64,000 nt of DNA from Smittia aterrima (Eukaryota; Arthropoda; Insecta; Diptera; Chironomidae). Position numbers and translations under genes: made by a program. Shown here piece after piece: positions 1 to 13,000 of the stretch. Position 1 is the stretch's first letter; every line of letters starts with the position of its first letter. The stretch covers positions 24,645,537-24,709,536 of the forward strand of contig CP093829.1 of NCBI GenBank assembly GCA_033063855.1, given 5' to 3'. The notes under the pieces are model-generated. The model was not told the origin of the DNA. It saw nothing but the letters and a program-made list of their open reading frames with translations, and did not search any database.

Positions 1-1485
1 GGAGTTCCATCGAGATTAGCTTTTTCTGGGCTATATGCTCCAGCGCCCGGTACACCATTTGGTTTCTCGAGATTTGTTTTAACTCCAAATGAATATGCAG
101 GAGTTCCATCGAGATTAGCTTTTTCTGGGCTATATGCTCCAGCGCCCGGAACACCATTTGGTTTCTCGAGATTTGTTTTAACTCCAAATGAATATGCAGG
201 AGTTCCATCGAGATTAGCTTTTTCTGGGCTATATGCTCCAGCGCCCGGTACACCATTTGGTTTCTCGAGATTTGTTTTAACTCCAAATGAATATGCAGGA
301 GTTCCATCGAGATTAGCTTTTTCTGGGCTATATGCTCCAGCGCCCGGTACACCATTTGGTTTCTCAAGATTTGTTTTAACTCCAAATGAATATGCAGGAG
401 TTCCATCGAGATTAGCTTTTTCTGGGCTATATGCTCCAGCGCCCGGTACACCATTTGGTTTCTCGAGATTTGTTTTAACTCCAAATGAATATGCAGGAGT
501 TCCATCGAGATTAGCTTTTTCTGGGCTATATGCTCCAGCGCCCGGAACACCATTTGGTTTCTCGAGATTTGTTTTAACTCCAAATGAATATGCAGGAGTT
601 CCATCGAGATTAGCTTTTTCTGGGCTATATGCTCCAGCGCCCGGTACACCATTTGGTTTCTCGAGATTTGTTTTAACTCCAAATGAATATGCAGGAGTTC
701 CATCGAGATTAGCTTTTTCTGGGCTATATGCTCCAGCGCCCGGTACACCATTTGGTTTCTCAAGATTTGTTTTAACTCCAAATGAATATGCAGGAGTTCC
801 ATCGAGGTTAGCTTTTTCTGGGCTATATGCTCCAGCGCCCGGTACACCATTTGGTTTCTCAAGATTTGTTTTAACTCCAAATGAATATGCAGGAGTTCCA
901 TCGAGGTTAGCTTTTTCTGGGCTATATGCTCCAGCGCCCGGAACACCATTTGGTTTCTCGAGATTTGTTTTAACTCCAAATGAATATGCAGGAGTTCCAT
1001 CGAGATTAGCTTTTTCTGGGCTATATGCTCCAGCGCCCGGTACACCATTTGGTTTCTCGAGATTTGTTTTAACTCCGAATGAATATGAAGGCGTTCCTTC
1101 GAGATTAGCTTTCTCAGGACTGTAAGCTCCAGGGGCTGGAACTCCATTCGGCTTCTCGAGATTTGTTTTAACTCCGAATGAATATGAAGGCGTTCCTTCG
1201 AGATTAGCTTTCTCAGGACTGTAAGCTCCAGGGGCTGGAACTCCATTCGGCTTCTCGAGATTTGTTTTAACTCCGAATGAATATGAAGGCGTTCCTTCGA
1301 GATTAGCTTTCTCAGGACTGTAAGCTCCAGGGGCTGGAACTCCATTCGGCTTCTCGAGATTTGTTTTAACTCCAAATGAATATGAAGGCGTTCCTTCGAG
1401 ATTAGCTTTCTCAGGACTGTATGCTCCTGGTGCTGGAAATTCGTTTGGTTTTTGTGTCTTGCACTTCATGCCAAAGCTGTAAGCG
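1..1485 (-). repeat. 99-bp coding tandem array (15 units in window, continues left)
   Basis: Exact 99-base period, hence 33 codons. Units 1-11 (1-1089) are a near-identical A type; units 12-14 (1090-1386) are a distinct B type; unit 15 (1387-1485) is diverged in its second half. A and B differ at the protein level: the A type has VPGAGAYSPEKANLDGTP, the B type VPAPGAYSPEKANLEGTP. Single-base variants among A units (ggTacacc/ggAacacc, ctcGag/ctcAag, gagAtta/gagGtta) fall in a four-unit rhythm. The frame stays open across every unit, so this is a protein-coding minisatellite rather than satellite DNA. The array's true length cannot be known from this window. Confidence 0.97.
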
Positions 1486-2553
1486 ATCGAACTATCTGTT
1501 CCAACTCTTTCAGTGTGATACGTTGAAGGCCCGGGAACTCCATTTGACTTGACAACATTATTTTTAATTCCAAAACTGAATGCGGGACCATTATCCAATT
1601 TCACCTTTTCAGTCTCGTAGTGTCCCGGAGCTAAAAAAATTGTAATTTTAGTAAATAAAAAAGTTTTTAATCTAAATTTAAAAAAAATACTTTTAAATCT
1701 GTTAGTAGTCTTATGAATTTCTTTTCTGTGTAAAACCTCTTTTCTATTAGAGCTTTTATTTCCTGAAAATATTAAATGTTAGGATTGCGATTATTTTAAA
1801 CCTATCGATTACTTCTTCAAATTTCTAAGAGTCAAGATAAATTAATAACATATTTTAATATCTACGATCAAATCCTTTACACAACTCTACTGATTATTTA
1901 AAAGTTCATTGTTTGACTAAGCCTACACCAAACTACAAAACACTAACCCAACATGAATCGTAAGTTCTCATAAAAAGTCAAATCACCCTGAATAAAATAT
2001 TTAGAATAAATTATCTTCAGCTGGAGGGAAATCTTAGTTTTGTTAAAATATTTAAATGTCTGAGCATAATAAAATGTTACCTGGTGTCTCATAATTTGTT
2101 ATGCCGCAATATTTTTTAACTCCAAATGTAAACTTAGGAGCAGCTGAGACGATGTATTTATCGGACTTTTCAATGTGATATTCTCCAGGAGCGGGACTTT
2201 CGATGATCTTTACAGGCTTGGCACGTGATTGAAGAGAGATTTGGGGCGGAGTGTCTTTTCCTTTAGCAGCAAGCCCTGTTATGTTGTACTGAGCCGGCCC
2301 AGGTCCATAAGTTTGATTCTTATTTGAGTAACGAGTTCCGAAGCTGAATGCGGGCGCACCGGCTTTCTTGCTCTCAAGAATTCTTGTTCCTAAAAGAAAT
2401 CGAGTTATAATCGTAACTCAACAAGAGAAAACAGTTTAACTTACCTAACAGTTGCGGAAGTTGAACACAAGCTGGTCCCGGGCTCGACATTTCAGCCGCG
2501 ATTGGTCCTCGTCGCTTGGTTGGAGTCCATGGTCTTTGCTCAAATCCACCCAT
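1..2553 (-). CDS. SHIPPO/STPGR-repeat protein (ODF3-like, CIMAP family), partial at left edge
   Basis: Three coding exons are visible: 2553-2445, 2389-2081 and 1630 to beyond base 1, with GT-AG introns and matching phase 1 at both joins. The start MGGFEQRPWTPTKRRG is the first ATG after a pyrimidine-rich acceptor near 2601 that suggests a 5' UTR intron. At least 682 residues lie in the window with no stop. The protein is a chain of STPGR/SHIPPO units: a P-[AG]-P-G-x-Y turn, a charged stretch, then [AS]-[FY]-S-F-G. Exon 2 and the start of exon 3 hold diverged units (AFSFG, KFTFG, AYSFG); the rest is near-identical 33-residue units. In animals this family comprises sperm-flagellar and microtubule-associated proteins, so a role in the sperm axoneme is likely but inferred. 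The 3' end is outside the window. Confidence 0.88.
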
Positions 2554-5500
2554 GTCGTTCGTTTAAATTCTCCAATTAATTTGTTTACACTTTGAACTCT
2601 GAAAGCAGATAAATAAATCTCAAGTATTTCCTTTCAGCGAAATTTCTCATCGATAAACAAGTGCTTTCGAAAGGAAACAAAACTTTTCTAATGTTTTTAT
2701 TAGCTCGAGCCTTCCCCAAGCTTTCGTTTTCCTATAAATAAATATTTTTCGGTCACGATTTGTTTGTGTTTCTGCATTAACTAGAACAACAAAACTTTTT
2801 CTAATGGCAGACATTAGAAACATTAATTATATGTTTATGAAATATTGACTTTTCCATCAGACAAATAAAATTAAAAAATTTACTTTTTCCAATTGATTTT
2901 TCTTTTTCGCGAGAAAATTAGATTTAAACCTTCACAGTATCAAAGTTTCCCTAGAACTGAATTTTTTAAAAATCTCAATTCCAGATTTTTCAAACAAAAA
3001 AAAAGATGAGCTTGAAAATGTCAGTCTCTGCCTGGCACGGTTTGGCGAAAAAAAAAGGAAAATAGTTTTCCAGTTTTCCCAAAAAAAAGAAAACCGCGCG
3101 CTATCAGTGCTTTATGGATAGTCATTGTAGAATTTATTTTCATGAGCGTCTAGCGACTGAACCTAACTCTTCAGAAATCCGATACAATTGGAACAGGAGT
3201 AGATCGATCAACTTTCTTTTTGTGTCATTACGACTTGAATGAGAGCATTTGCTAGCGAAAAAAAAAGTAGGCGCAAGGTTGCTTCGTGTTTACGAGCGCA
3301 TCGAAAGTTTTGTATGCAAATTGTTGATTTGAAATTGCATTCCCTTTCGAGAACTTCAGTTTCGCTCTTACTTAGTTGCGTCTGATTCACTCCATTTCAA
3401 CTTCTCACGCTCGAATGATTATGTCAATGACATTATGTCATACGAAGAACATCTCAAAATGGACAAAGCAAGAACTTAACTTAGAAGTTGTGTCATCGCA
3501 TAAAGAAAAAAGAATAAACCTGAAGCATTGAGTGAGAGATTTAAAAACTCACAATGAGGTAATATAATTTTTGTTTTGAAAATGATTCGCGATCTGCCGC
3601 GATTTGAAGGCAAATATAAAGCACAGACGATGCCTCAGGCCATAATGGGAGATTCAACTTTCTTCCTACTCAGTTACAGCAATGACGCTATTTAAAAGTT
3701 TAATTCTTTTCAATTTTTTTAGAATCGCAATTTGCATTTTGCTAAGAACAATGAAAAAACTTTTGTTTCCTTGATTCCATCGATTCAAATAAAAAACAGT
3801 GACAAAAACTATTTAAGCGTAGTTTAGTTATTGTCACGAAGGCTAATGAACAAAATAGAAGATCGAAGACATCAATGAATGCGAGCTAACGAAAAATTAG
3901 ACTCGCTATCGAGTGATTGATTGAAAATTGATAGAATAAACGTCAACAACGAATAAAAATTCAGAACTTGCTGACATTGTAACCGTTATGAGACTTCTAT
4001 CGAATTTATCATAATAAAAAGCTTTCGATTTATTAAGCTTCAGATCAAAGTTCCTTCCAACCATTTTAGGAATGACTAGTTTGTTATTAAAAGTTTTACT
4101 TCCCGTTCTAAGAGCGAATAAACTCTCGTCAAGTCTTTAAGATTTTGTGAGCGACTAAAAAAACTTTCAGAACGTTCCGCGACCCACGTAATCATGGAAC
4201 TTTATTTTGCTATAACGAGCAATCGAATGAAAAAAGTTGTCTCGATAATTTCAACTCCATGTATGTCCAAGTTTGTGAGCAACTCTTAAAAAAGACGAAT
4301 GCGGTGTCTCACAGAGTTTACTGACTGTATTTGGATTCGAGTTAGATTGGCGAGCCTTTCGATGAAACTCTTTCGCATGCATCATTCAATATTTTTCAAC
4401 AGTTTTGTCTATTTGGCCTTTGAAAAAGTGACCGACAATGTGAAACTTTAAACGGTAAAGCGTTTCAAACGTGACATAAGCAAAGACTTAAAAAATCGAT
4501 GCTCGATTATTTTTGGATCTGATCGAAGCTTTGCGAATAACGAAAAAGTTATAGAATTGTGCCAAATCCAAAGAAATTCGAATGAAAGTTGGGAGAGAAA
4601 AGTTTTTTTGTATAAATTTACATGAATTTGAGTGAATGAAGATCGTGTCTTTAACCCACGTAAGTTTGAGCGACATTAAGGTCATTTATGTGATTCGAAT
4701 GTTGTCAAAATTAATTGTTTTCCACTGTTCACCTTGATTCAAGACGCAGCTTTCCTCGGAAAATTATTCGAGTCCGGAACTTTAACTTTTTAATTGCAGA
4801 TGTTGCTGTTAAGCTTTTTTTCACAAGATTATTTCTTCTTATTCACGTGAAATAATTCGTTTTTTGTTTTAGTATTCCAGGAAATCGCGTTAGAGACACA
4901 CAGAAAGAAACTAGACTCACTTGTTGTTCGATCGAATGTTCGTTGTTAAATAAAACTTTGCAGCAGCAGCCGAGCGATTTTATTTATAAAGTTTCCGCGC
5001 GCTCCGCTCCATGCGCCGATGGAATTCTACACTCTTTTGGCATAAAAGTCTCGTTCGTTTATCGGCGAAGCTTTAAAATATTCCTAACATGTGTTCCAAA
5101 CATGAAAGCTTCGATTAGACGGCAGTTAAAGCTCCTTAAAGAAAATTCAATTTCGTGAATGAAAAATATTACAAATAGAATTACTCGCGTGCTCGTAAAC
5201 TTCAATTTATTCAAAAGGAAGGTTTGCTGCATTTTTACAATGCCAACATGCAATTTCACTGAATTTAAATGAACTTGAACCAGAGGCGGAGAAAAGTCAG
5301 TAACTTTGAAATTTCCTTTTGTAAATTTATTTTGAGAAAAAAAAGTTGCACAAACTGAAAGTAAAAATAAATCGCGGTTGCATATGCTTCAGGGTTTCCA
5401 TGTTTCATTTTATTTTTGTAATAAAAAAACTTTGTTTTACGATCAGATCTAATCAGATGTCGCCAAACCAAATTAGACTGAAATAGGAGAAAATAAAAGT

Positions 5501-7095
5501 TTCATTTTAATTTGAAGTCAAAACTGTCACGAAATAAAAAATCTTGATCGGAATTATCGAATTCATTCATTATTTTTATTTATAAAGATTTCGTCTTATT
5601 AACATACAAATGTGACTTATCTAGAGCAGAAATCAAATCCACAGTTTTATCATGAACAAATTATATTTGATTTCAAAATAGATATTTCGAGAACAATCAG
5701 AGATTTTTTTCTTATGCAAAAATAAAATTTAAAGTCAGATAAAAGTTTAAGGAATGAAGATTTGCAATTGAAAGTGAAGACTTTCCTTTAGGATGTTTCA
5801 ATATGAAATCAAACTTGCGGAACTATTTGCAAATGCCTCCAAACTACGAATAAATTTAAGAATGAAGCATTCATCTCTCTTTAAAGTTTAAACGGATAAT
5901 GTGAGAGTTCTCACAAAAAGTTTACACCAAATCTAACGCGTTTTCCTATTCCTAGTTCACTATTTATGGTCTCAAACGCAGTTCTCTAATCAGTTAACTC
6001 CCGAAGAGCTAAAATTTCCGTATAAAAGCTTTGATTTCAATTCTTCGGATTACGTCATTTTGATTACAGAAGCATCGATAAGTTATGCTGTTGGAAAGTG
6101 TTTCGCAAATTCCTCTTTTTTTCAATTCTCAGTTCTGTAACTTTTCTTCATTCCATTTGATTTATGAAAACATTTCCTCCTAAAACGATGAAGTTTCATT
6201 TTCAAACATTTCTCTTGCTTTATTCAATCATCACACTCATTTCTTATCGGTTAAGTAAAATGTTTTCCTCACTTCTTATTCATTACGCGATTAACTTTAG
6301 AATGCGTCTATCGTCTTGTTAATCCAACTTCTCCAATGGACGAAGTAAATACTTTAAAGAAGAATCAAAGCGAATATTTTGGGGATCTCAAATATTATTT
6401 CTTTCTTTCTTCCTCTTGCTTTGTGCTCTAAAGGCATTGATCCAGTCTAAAACAAGTTTACATTCATTGTAACTAAAATATCACGGTTTTAAACAAAAGG
6501 AAATCACGAATCTTAAACAAACACAAATAATTTGAAAATGTTTTCAGACAGAAATCTTGACTAAACAACATAAGAGAAAGATGATTAAGTCCTTAACAAG
6601 TTTGCTAGTTATGCATTTTTACAATGCAATAATCGAGTTCTCTATCAAATTCTACAAAATATCGCACCGTGGGGTTAGTTTTGCTCGACGTAGGCGCTAG
6701 CAGAGATCGAGAAATCGATCCGAGCTCTCGTCTACATCTTCTTGTTTTCGCTTTCTATAAATTTTGCACATTCGAATTGAAATAAAAATGGCAATGAAAT
6801 CGGAGATTACAACTGTGTCTTTCGATAATAAATTCTTCAATAGCTAGTAGATCGCTAGAAGATCATTCGTCATCGACTTCATAAACGAAACGTCTCATTA
6901 TCATGGAAGAGTTTTCGAGCAGTTTGTTGAGAAGCTTGTAAAAAATGGAAATTTGAAACGATCCATCATTGTGACGACGCTGTCGAATGACCTTGTGGCT
7001 TAGGGTAATGCAAGTATTGTTCTTGAGTAGTTTGATTTCCAGTTTCGAAATCCCATGATGAACGAGATATGTTGATGATGCGTGCGAGTGAATTC
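2554..7095. other. 4.5 kb spacer between SHIPPO gene start and Btk29A stop
   Basis: AT-rich sequence with only short unsupported reading frames. It should contain the 5' UTR and promoter of the SHIPPO gene (a probable 5' UTR acceptor lies at about 2601) and the 3' UTR of Btk29A near the right end. I see no coding homology, tRNA-like element or mobile element. Homopolymer A runs occur around 2998-3090. Confidence 0.6.
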
Positions 7096-10000
7096 TTAAT
7101 CGGTAAGCCCTTGCGCGACTGCTGCGAGTTGATCTTTAAGCAGTCGGAAACCTGGACGATCTTCAGGACTGTGAGACCAACATTTCTTCATGACCTAAAG
7201 TTTGGAAAGTTTTATTAAGTTTCTGATTAAAATAAAAAATAAGTTTATTGATCTTACATCATAAATCTCCTTCGCACAAGCTTTTGGCTTCTCAAGAATT
7301 ATTCCACGCTGTACTCGCTCAACAACTTCAGTGTTCTTCAACCGACCGTACGGCATTTTCCCGCATGTGAAGACCTCCCACATGAGAACGCCTGAAACAA
7401 TAAACGAAAAATCAAATTAGACAATCGATCTGGGTCATCTAACTACTCGAACTTACCGTATGCCCATACATCGCTTTTTGATGAAAATCGCGTGTAATTG
7501 AGCACTTCAGGCGGAGCCCACTTGATCGGAAACTTAGTTCCGCCTGAACTCGTATATTGATCATCCAAAACGTAGCGAGCTAATCCGAAATCAGCAACTT
7601 TCACTGTGTTCTCTGATCCGACGAGACAATTACGAGCCGCTAAATCTCGATGAATGTAGTTATGTCGCTCCAAATAAGACATTCCTTTGCAGACCTGTAG
7701 GAAGACGATTTAGAAAATTAGATTAACATGATCGATCGGTTTTCTATTATTCGGTTTCACTTTCCTGTATACACATGTCCAAAAGCAATCCCATGTTACC
7801 AATCAGCGATTGCTCATGTCGTCGCAAATAGTTTAGCAGCGAACCGTGCTTCATGTATTCTGTGACGATGTAAATGGGGCGATGCTTGCTGCAGACTCCG
7901 TACAGCTGAAGAGAAAAGAAGAATCATCAGACAGAGTTGAAAAAAAGTGTCTTTGAACTCACCTGAACCAAATTCTGATGTTGCAGCTTCGTCATCACTT
8001 TTGCTTCTTCTATAAAATCATCCTCTGACATTGTGCCAACCTTCATCATCTTGACGGCGGTATCTATCGAGCCTCGCCATTTAGCACGACGAACAACGCC
8101 AAATTGACCTGAACCGAGTTCTTCAAGGATCATTAGTTCCGATGGATGGATCTCCCATTTGTCTAGAAATGAAATAAAATTAATTTGATGATCAAAGAGG
8201 TTTGACGATGACTAACCATGAGACAATCCTGCAGTTGGTGGCACAGGTCGATCGCATGGCGAGACTTTCAATCGACATGCGAGTCCGCCAGAGTTATGAC
8301 GATGATAGTTTATTAAATCGGGAATAGTTTCGCAGCAATGTTTCTCGCTCAGATAAAATTCGCCGCGAGCATTTTGCTTGATGTGATAATGCTTGACATG
8401 AGATTGTGGAACTTTGGTGTGCAGCGAAAGAGTGTAGAGACCTTTTGTTGATGACTTACGGACGACGAAGCATCCTTCTTTGTCGTTCTGCTTTAGGAGG
8501 GATTCAGCGCGTTGGCGGGACATGTCACCTACGTACCAACTAGAAATAGAAAAAATATTTAGAAATTGCAAAATAAAAACAGAAATTGACACTTACTCAT
8601 ATTTCTGAAGACCCAATAGCTCTTTCTCCTTCACGTAATTGCTTGGGATGTAACCGATGTTGCCGGCTGCATCTTTTACTTTCCACCAATGCTCTTGTGA
8701 GTCATCAATAACTTCATATTCAGCATTCTTAAAAAAAAGAGATAGAAATGGTTAAGTAAAGAACGTAAAACCAAATTATTTTATTACCTTCTCCAAGGAC
8801 AAATCCCCTGTCTCAATTGCCTTAAATGGATACAGCGAAACAACAATCTTCAACCGACCAGAAACATCCTAAAATTCATAAAAAAAAAGAAGAGAAATAA
8901 AATCGGTGCTTCAACTGAAATCTCATCTGACGGTTTACCTTTACGGTAGAGTTTGGAGTTCCTGGAGCGACAACGACTGCAGCCCCCGACATCGGCATAT
9001 TAACGTCGTTGCTAATGTGCTGTGTATTGCCGTTTACCGGCGATGACTTAAAACTAGGCAAAGAAGTCTAAACAATAAGAGAGAAAAACGATTTGATTTC
9101 GAAAACGAGATTTTAAGTATCAGCATTGCGGGACTCACCTGTTGAGGCGTGCTAAAGGTTGGCGTGATATTTCCTAAATTAATCGAATTGTTGAGTAAAT
9201 GATGAGACTGTTGTGGGGAAGATGAAGAAGTCTGAAGCTGCAGCGATGTCTGAGGCGACACGGCTTGGATGATATGGCTGCTGTTATTGTTATTTGCAGT
9301 ATTTGGGCTAATGCTTCGACTTGAATTCTGTGCGGCTGAATTGCTCCCGTTGCCTAAAATTGAAAGAAAGTAACGAATTGTGTGATTAATCAGAGGATTC
9401 ATTCTTTGAGTCAGAGACGACATTCCTTTCTGTTTGCTTTCGCAATGTGAAAGTGAATAAACAATGAATAAGAGGAGCAGGTAAACGTCGGTGATTATGA
9501 TTTCCTCCTCATTCAAATTATAGGTTCCACAAGAGGAATTTTTAGAATTCCTCTTTGCTTCTCTTCACGACATCCCACTCGCTTGTTCTTTTGATTAAAT
9601 CCATAAATATTCTTTAATTGCGGTGAAGGTTAAACGGCCCAAAAAGAATTAAAATTCTTCGCTGGAGATAACTCTCACGAATTAACCGGAAATGAGAGCA
9701 CCAGACTTCGCTTTGCACATTTTTCGATAATTGTCATCTCTTTCTGAGTTCCCTTGTACATTTTGTTTTATCAGAAACGGAAGATTTGATATTGTCAACT
9801 CAACTGTCTGACAATATCAAAAATTTTCCGTCGTTCAAGTTGATTGTAACACTTTCATGACGCAATAACGAAACAATTGTTCCGAAAGAATCTAAATCCA
9901 AGAAAACGTGAGAAACGTAAATAGGGAAAGATGAGCGTGGATCTCACGGCGACGATTACATTTCACTTATAACAACCACAAGCTTTGGATTAAGTAGATG

Positions 10001-13000
10001 ACGATAATACAATTTACCTAATGTCGGTGAGGGCAATAACATCATAATTCATGCGTGAAAACGAGCACCATGGGGTTTTTCGTCAAAACATTAAAGTTTC
10101 AATTCGACTTTCACAACTTTTTATCTGTTGAGCAATATTTGTTTTGACACCATTGAGAATCTCTTCAGGTCTTTCGTTTCTTAAAAGTCTCTTTCAATCT
10201 ATTTTGACGCGAAACATTCGTTCTTCATTGAATAACAGAAAATAGAAAGCTAACATAAAAGAAACTTATTATTTCGATTCACTACTGAACATCGCAGTAA
10301 AGTTCGTTGTTAGGAAGTTGCTCTTTATCTTTTCTTCTTCTACACTTTTACAGAACCGTGAACGAGAAGTCTTATCATCGTTAAACTTCGTTCTATTATT
10401 GGTGGACGCAGTCGCGCACTTGTTTACTGATGGCATAAAGGCACAGTTTGACTCAAATGCTAGAAAACGACTGTTGCGAGTCGAAACTGCAATACGAATC
10501 GAGCAGCGAATTTTCTTCAATGTATCACTGAAAAGCTCTTTGATTGTATTTTAGATGGGGCGAGTTTTGATGTTCCGTGAAGTGAAGAGTTAATTTTTAT
10601 AAAAGATTTGATTGAAGAAGAAATTTTCAAGAAACTTTTGAAACATTTCCCAAAAACGAAACTTTTTTACGACTCCCGTAAGTCCAAACTAGAAATAGCT
10701 TTTTTTCTTCTTCTCTTCTTCTTCTTTATGGAGGTTGGTAGTGGTTGAAAACTAAACAAAATCGAAACGCAAAGTGCATTCACTTCTAGCCAACATAGAT
10801 GAAGAAAATGTGAGCAAATGTGTTGAAACAGACACCACCAAAGCCATTCAAGTTTCAATTAGACGACGAAGATTTTCTTTAATCAAGTCACGAATGTTTT
10901 GTGATCTCAAAAAGTTGTTTAAAGTTTTGGCTTTTATTTGAACAGTTTTGTCAGAATTTCCTCTTCTCTTCTCGTCGGTTTACGAATGAATCAAAGACTC
11001 TTCGTTTCATTCATCAACGAAATCAATTCCCGTTTCAAATTGCCCTCAATCAGCAAAACTTTTCTATCAATGAACAATTTTTTTTTGCCCTCGTCCGTCG
11101 TCGGTACACGACAAATAGAAGTAAAAGTAGAAAGGAAAAACAAAACGCAAGCAAAGCATAATTATGGATGAACGAGTACCACATTTACACTTTCGTTTGA
11201 CTGCTGTTCTTTTGCCATCGACGTATGGCTGTACGAGTATTGTCAGGGAAGGAGGTCACGGTGATTTCTTCTCGACTTTATTTTTTATGTAACTTTGCGC
11301 GACTCATAAATTTCGTGATGAAGACGATAAGAATGATTCATGAGCTTTTAAAAGCGCCCACGCACGAACAGTACGACAATAAAACAATTCATTCCGAAGA
11401 GAGTAACAAACGATCAATCTCCAAAAAAAAAAATCAAAAGTCAAACTTCACTTTCTCATATCTCGAATAAAATTAAAATCTCAATGACTTCAAGTGTAAA
11501 AAGTGAACAGCAAATTGGCAGTTTCTTATTAATGAGTCTAGTCTGTAAATGTGTGAGATACCAGACCATTCATCACATCCATTGAAAGAGAAGTGTAAAT
11601 ATAATTGTTAACATTAACACTTTAGTCATATTTGCTTAAATGAAAGTGCAAATTTGAAACATTTTTCAATACAGCAACGAAACAAAATTTCGTAATAGTT
11701 TATGATTTTAATTAAAATCACTTCCATTTTTCGTAATATCTGAATTAATCGCTTGATATTTAACTTCTTCTACGCAAGGATCGTGAAGAAAAAAACTCGC
11801 TAGCACATTTCGTCATGCTTTTTTAGTGTCAAACAAAGCTCAATACTTTAGCTTCAAATTAAGCTGCGCCATGCTGATGTCTACAAAGACATGCAGCCTC
11901 AAATATCTCGTGAATATATCGCCGAGCTAGTATTTCTCTTTAAAGTGTTTAGTGCGAAAAATTTATATTCAACGACCGACTGTGGTTGCTCAACCTGTTG
12001 CTTCTCAGCTGAACAGTAAGTTTGGATTGGTTTTGCATCAATGAGTTCCGATAGAGTTCTCAAATTTCAGTAAAAAGAGATTTGAGGTGTGAACCACAGA
12101 CTCGCCTTCTATTTTGTTGCGGTATTCTAACGATTTTGCAACAACAAAAAGATTGTTTAAGAATTTTTAGAATGAAAACTTTTTATTGGAAATTGAATTA
12201 TTATGATAGCAATTTGACAAACTTTAGCGGAAATCCTTTAACAAGTCTCTCCAAGTCTCACCCGCTGAGAAAACTAATTAAATGAAAAAAGTTACTCGAA
12301 CGCCTTGAAAATAAAAAGTTGTTTCGTAAAGCACGTGCAAGGCTCCGCTAAAGAGAAGTCAGTTAGGAGATCACAACCTGCAGTTGCTTCATGATTCATT
12401 CGAGAGTTTCAACATTTAAACCAGAACTTTGACATATTTCTCTAAAGCAATTTCAATTCGATCGCTTTTAATTCCCTTCAATTACCGACAAAGCATTCTT
12501 TCGGGCAATTAATCTTCGACTAATCTTTAATTCGTTCTACTAGCTTCAATGGATTCCTTCATTATGACGAGAAAAAGTGAGAAAGGCGATTAAAATAATG
12601 AAGCCTTAAGATGCGCCATAAATTATCATTATGCATGAAATATCGTAAAAAAGATGCTTTATTACATCTCATTAGCGAGACGCTTGTGAGAAAAAGTCTA
12701 ACATACGACGCTTGGTGACAGACACGTGCACATAATTCTTTGTATTTTTTCGAATTCAAATGCAGCATCAGCGTGTTAAACAATTTTATAGCCTGAAGCA
12801 CAATGCGCATTTTAATTATTTGAATTGTTGTCGGAGACTTGTTTTCAACTCTCCGATGCTATCGTCTTTGTAATTTAAAAAGACACGAATTGACAAACTA
12901 GAGAGCTTCGCATAAATTTTCGTTTAAAAAAAAGTTTGTTGAAGTCGACAGCAGGCAGTTAAAGGAAATTAATCAAAGAAGTGTCGATTAGATGGACATC

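Noticed and set aside
1..1485. Array read as non-coding satellite DNA
   Set aside because: The period is a multiple of three, the frame is open through all units, and the array joins in phase to diverged SHIPPO exons.
10901..11470. Overlapping plus-strand frames in the large Btk29A intron
   Set aside because: Phe/Ser/Arg/Lys-rich, no domain, no start context and no paired exon.
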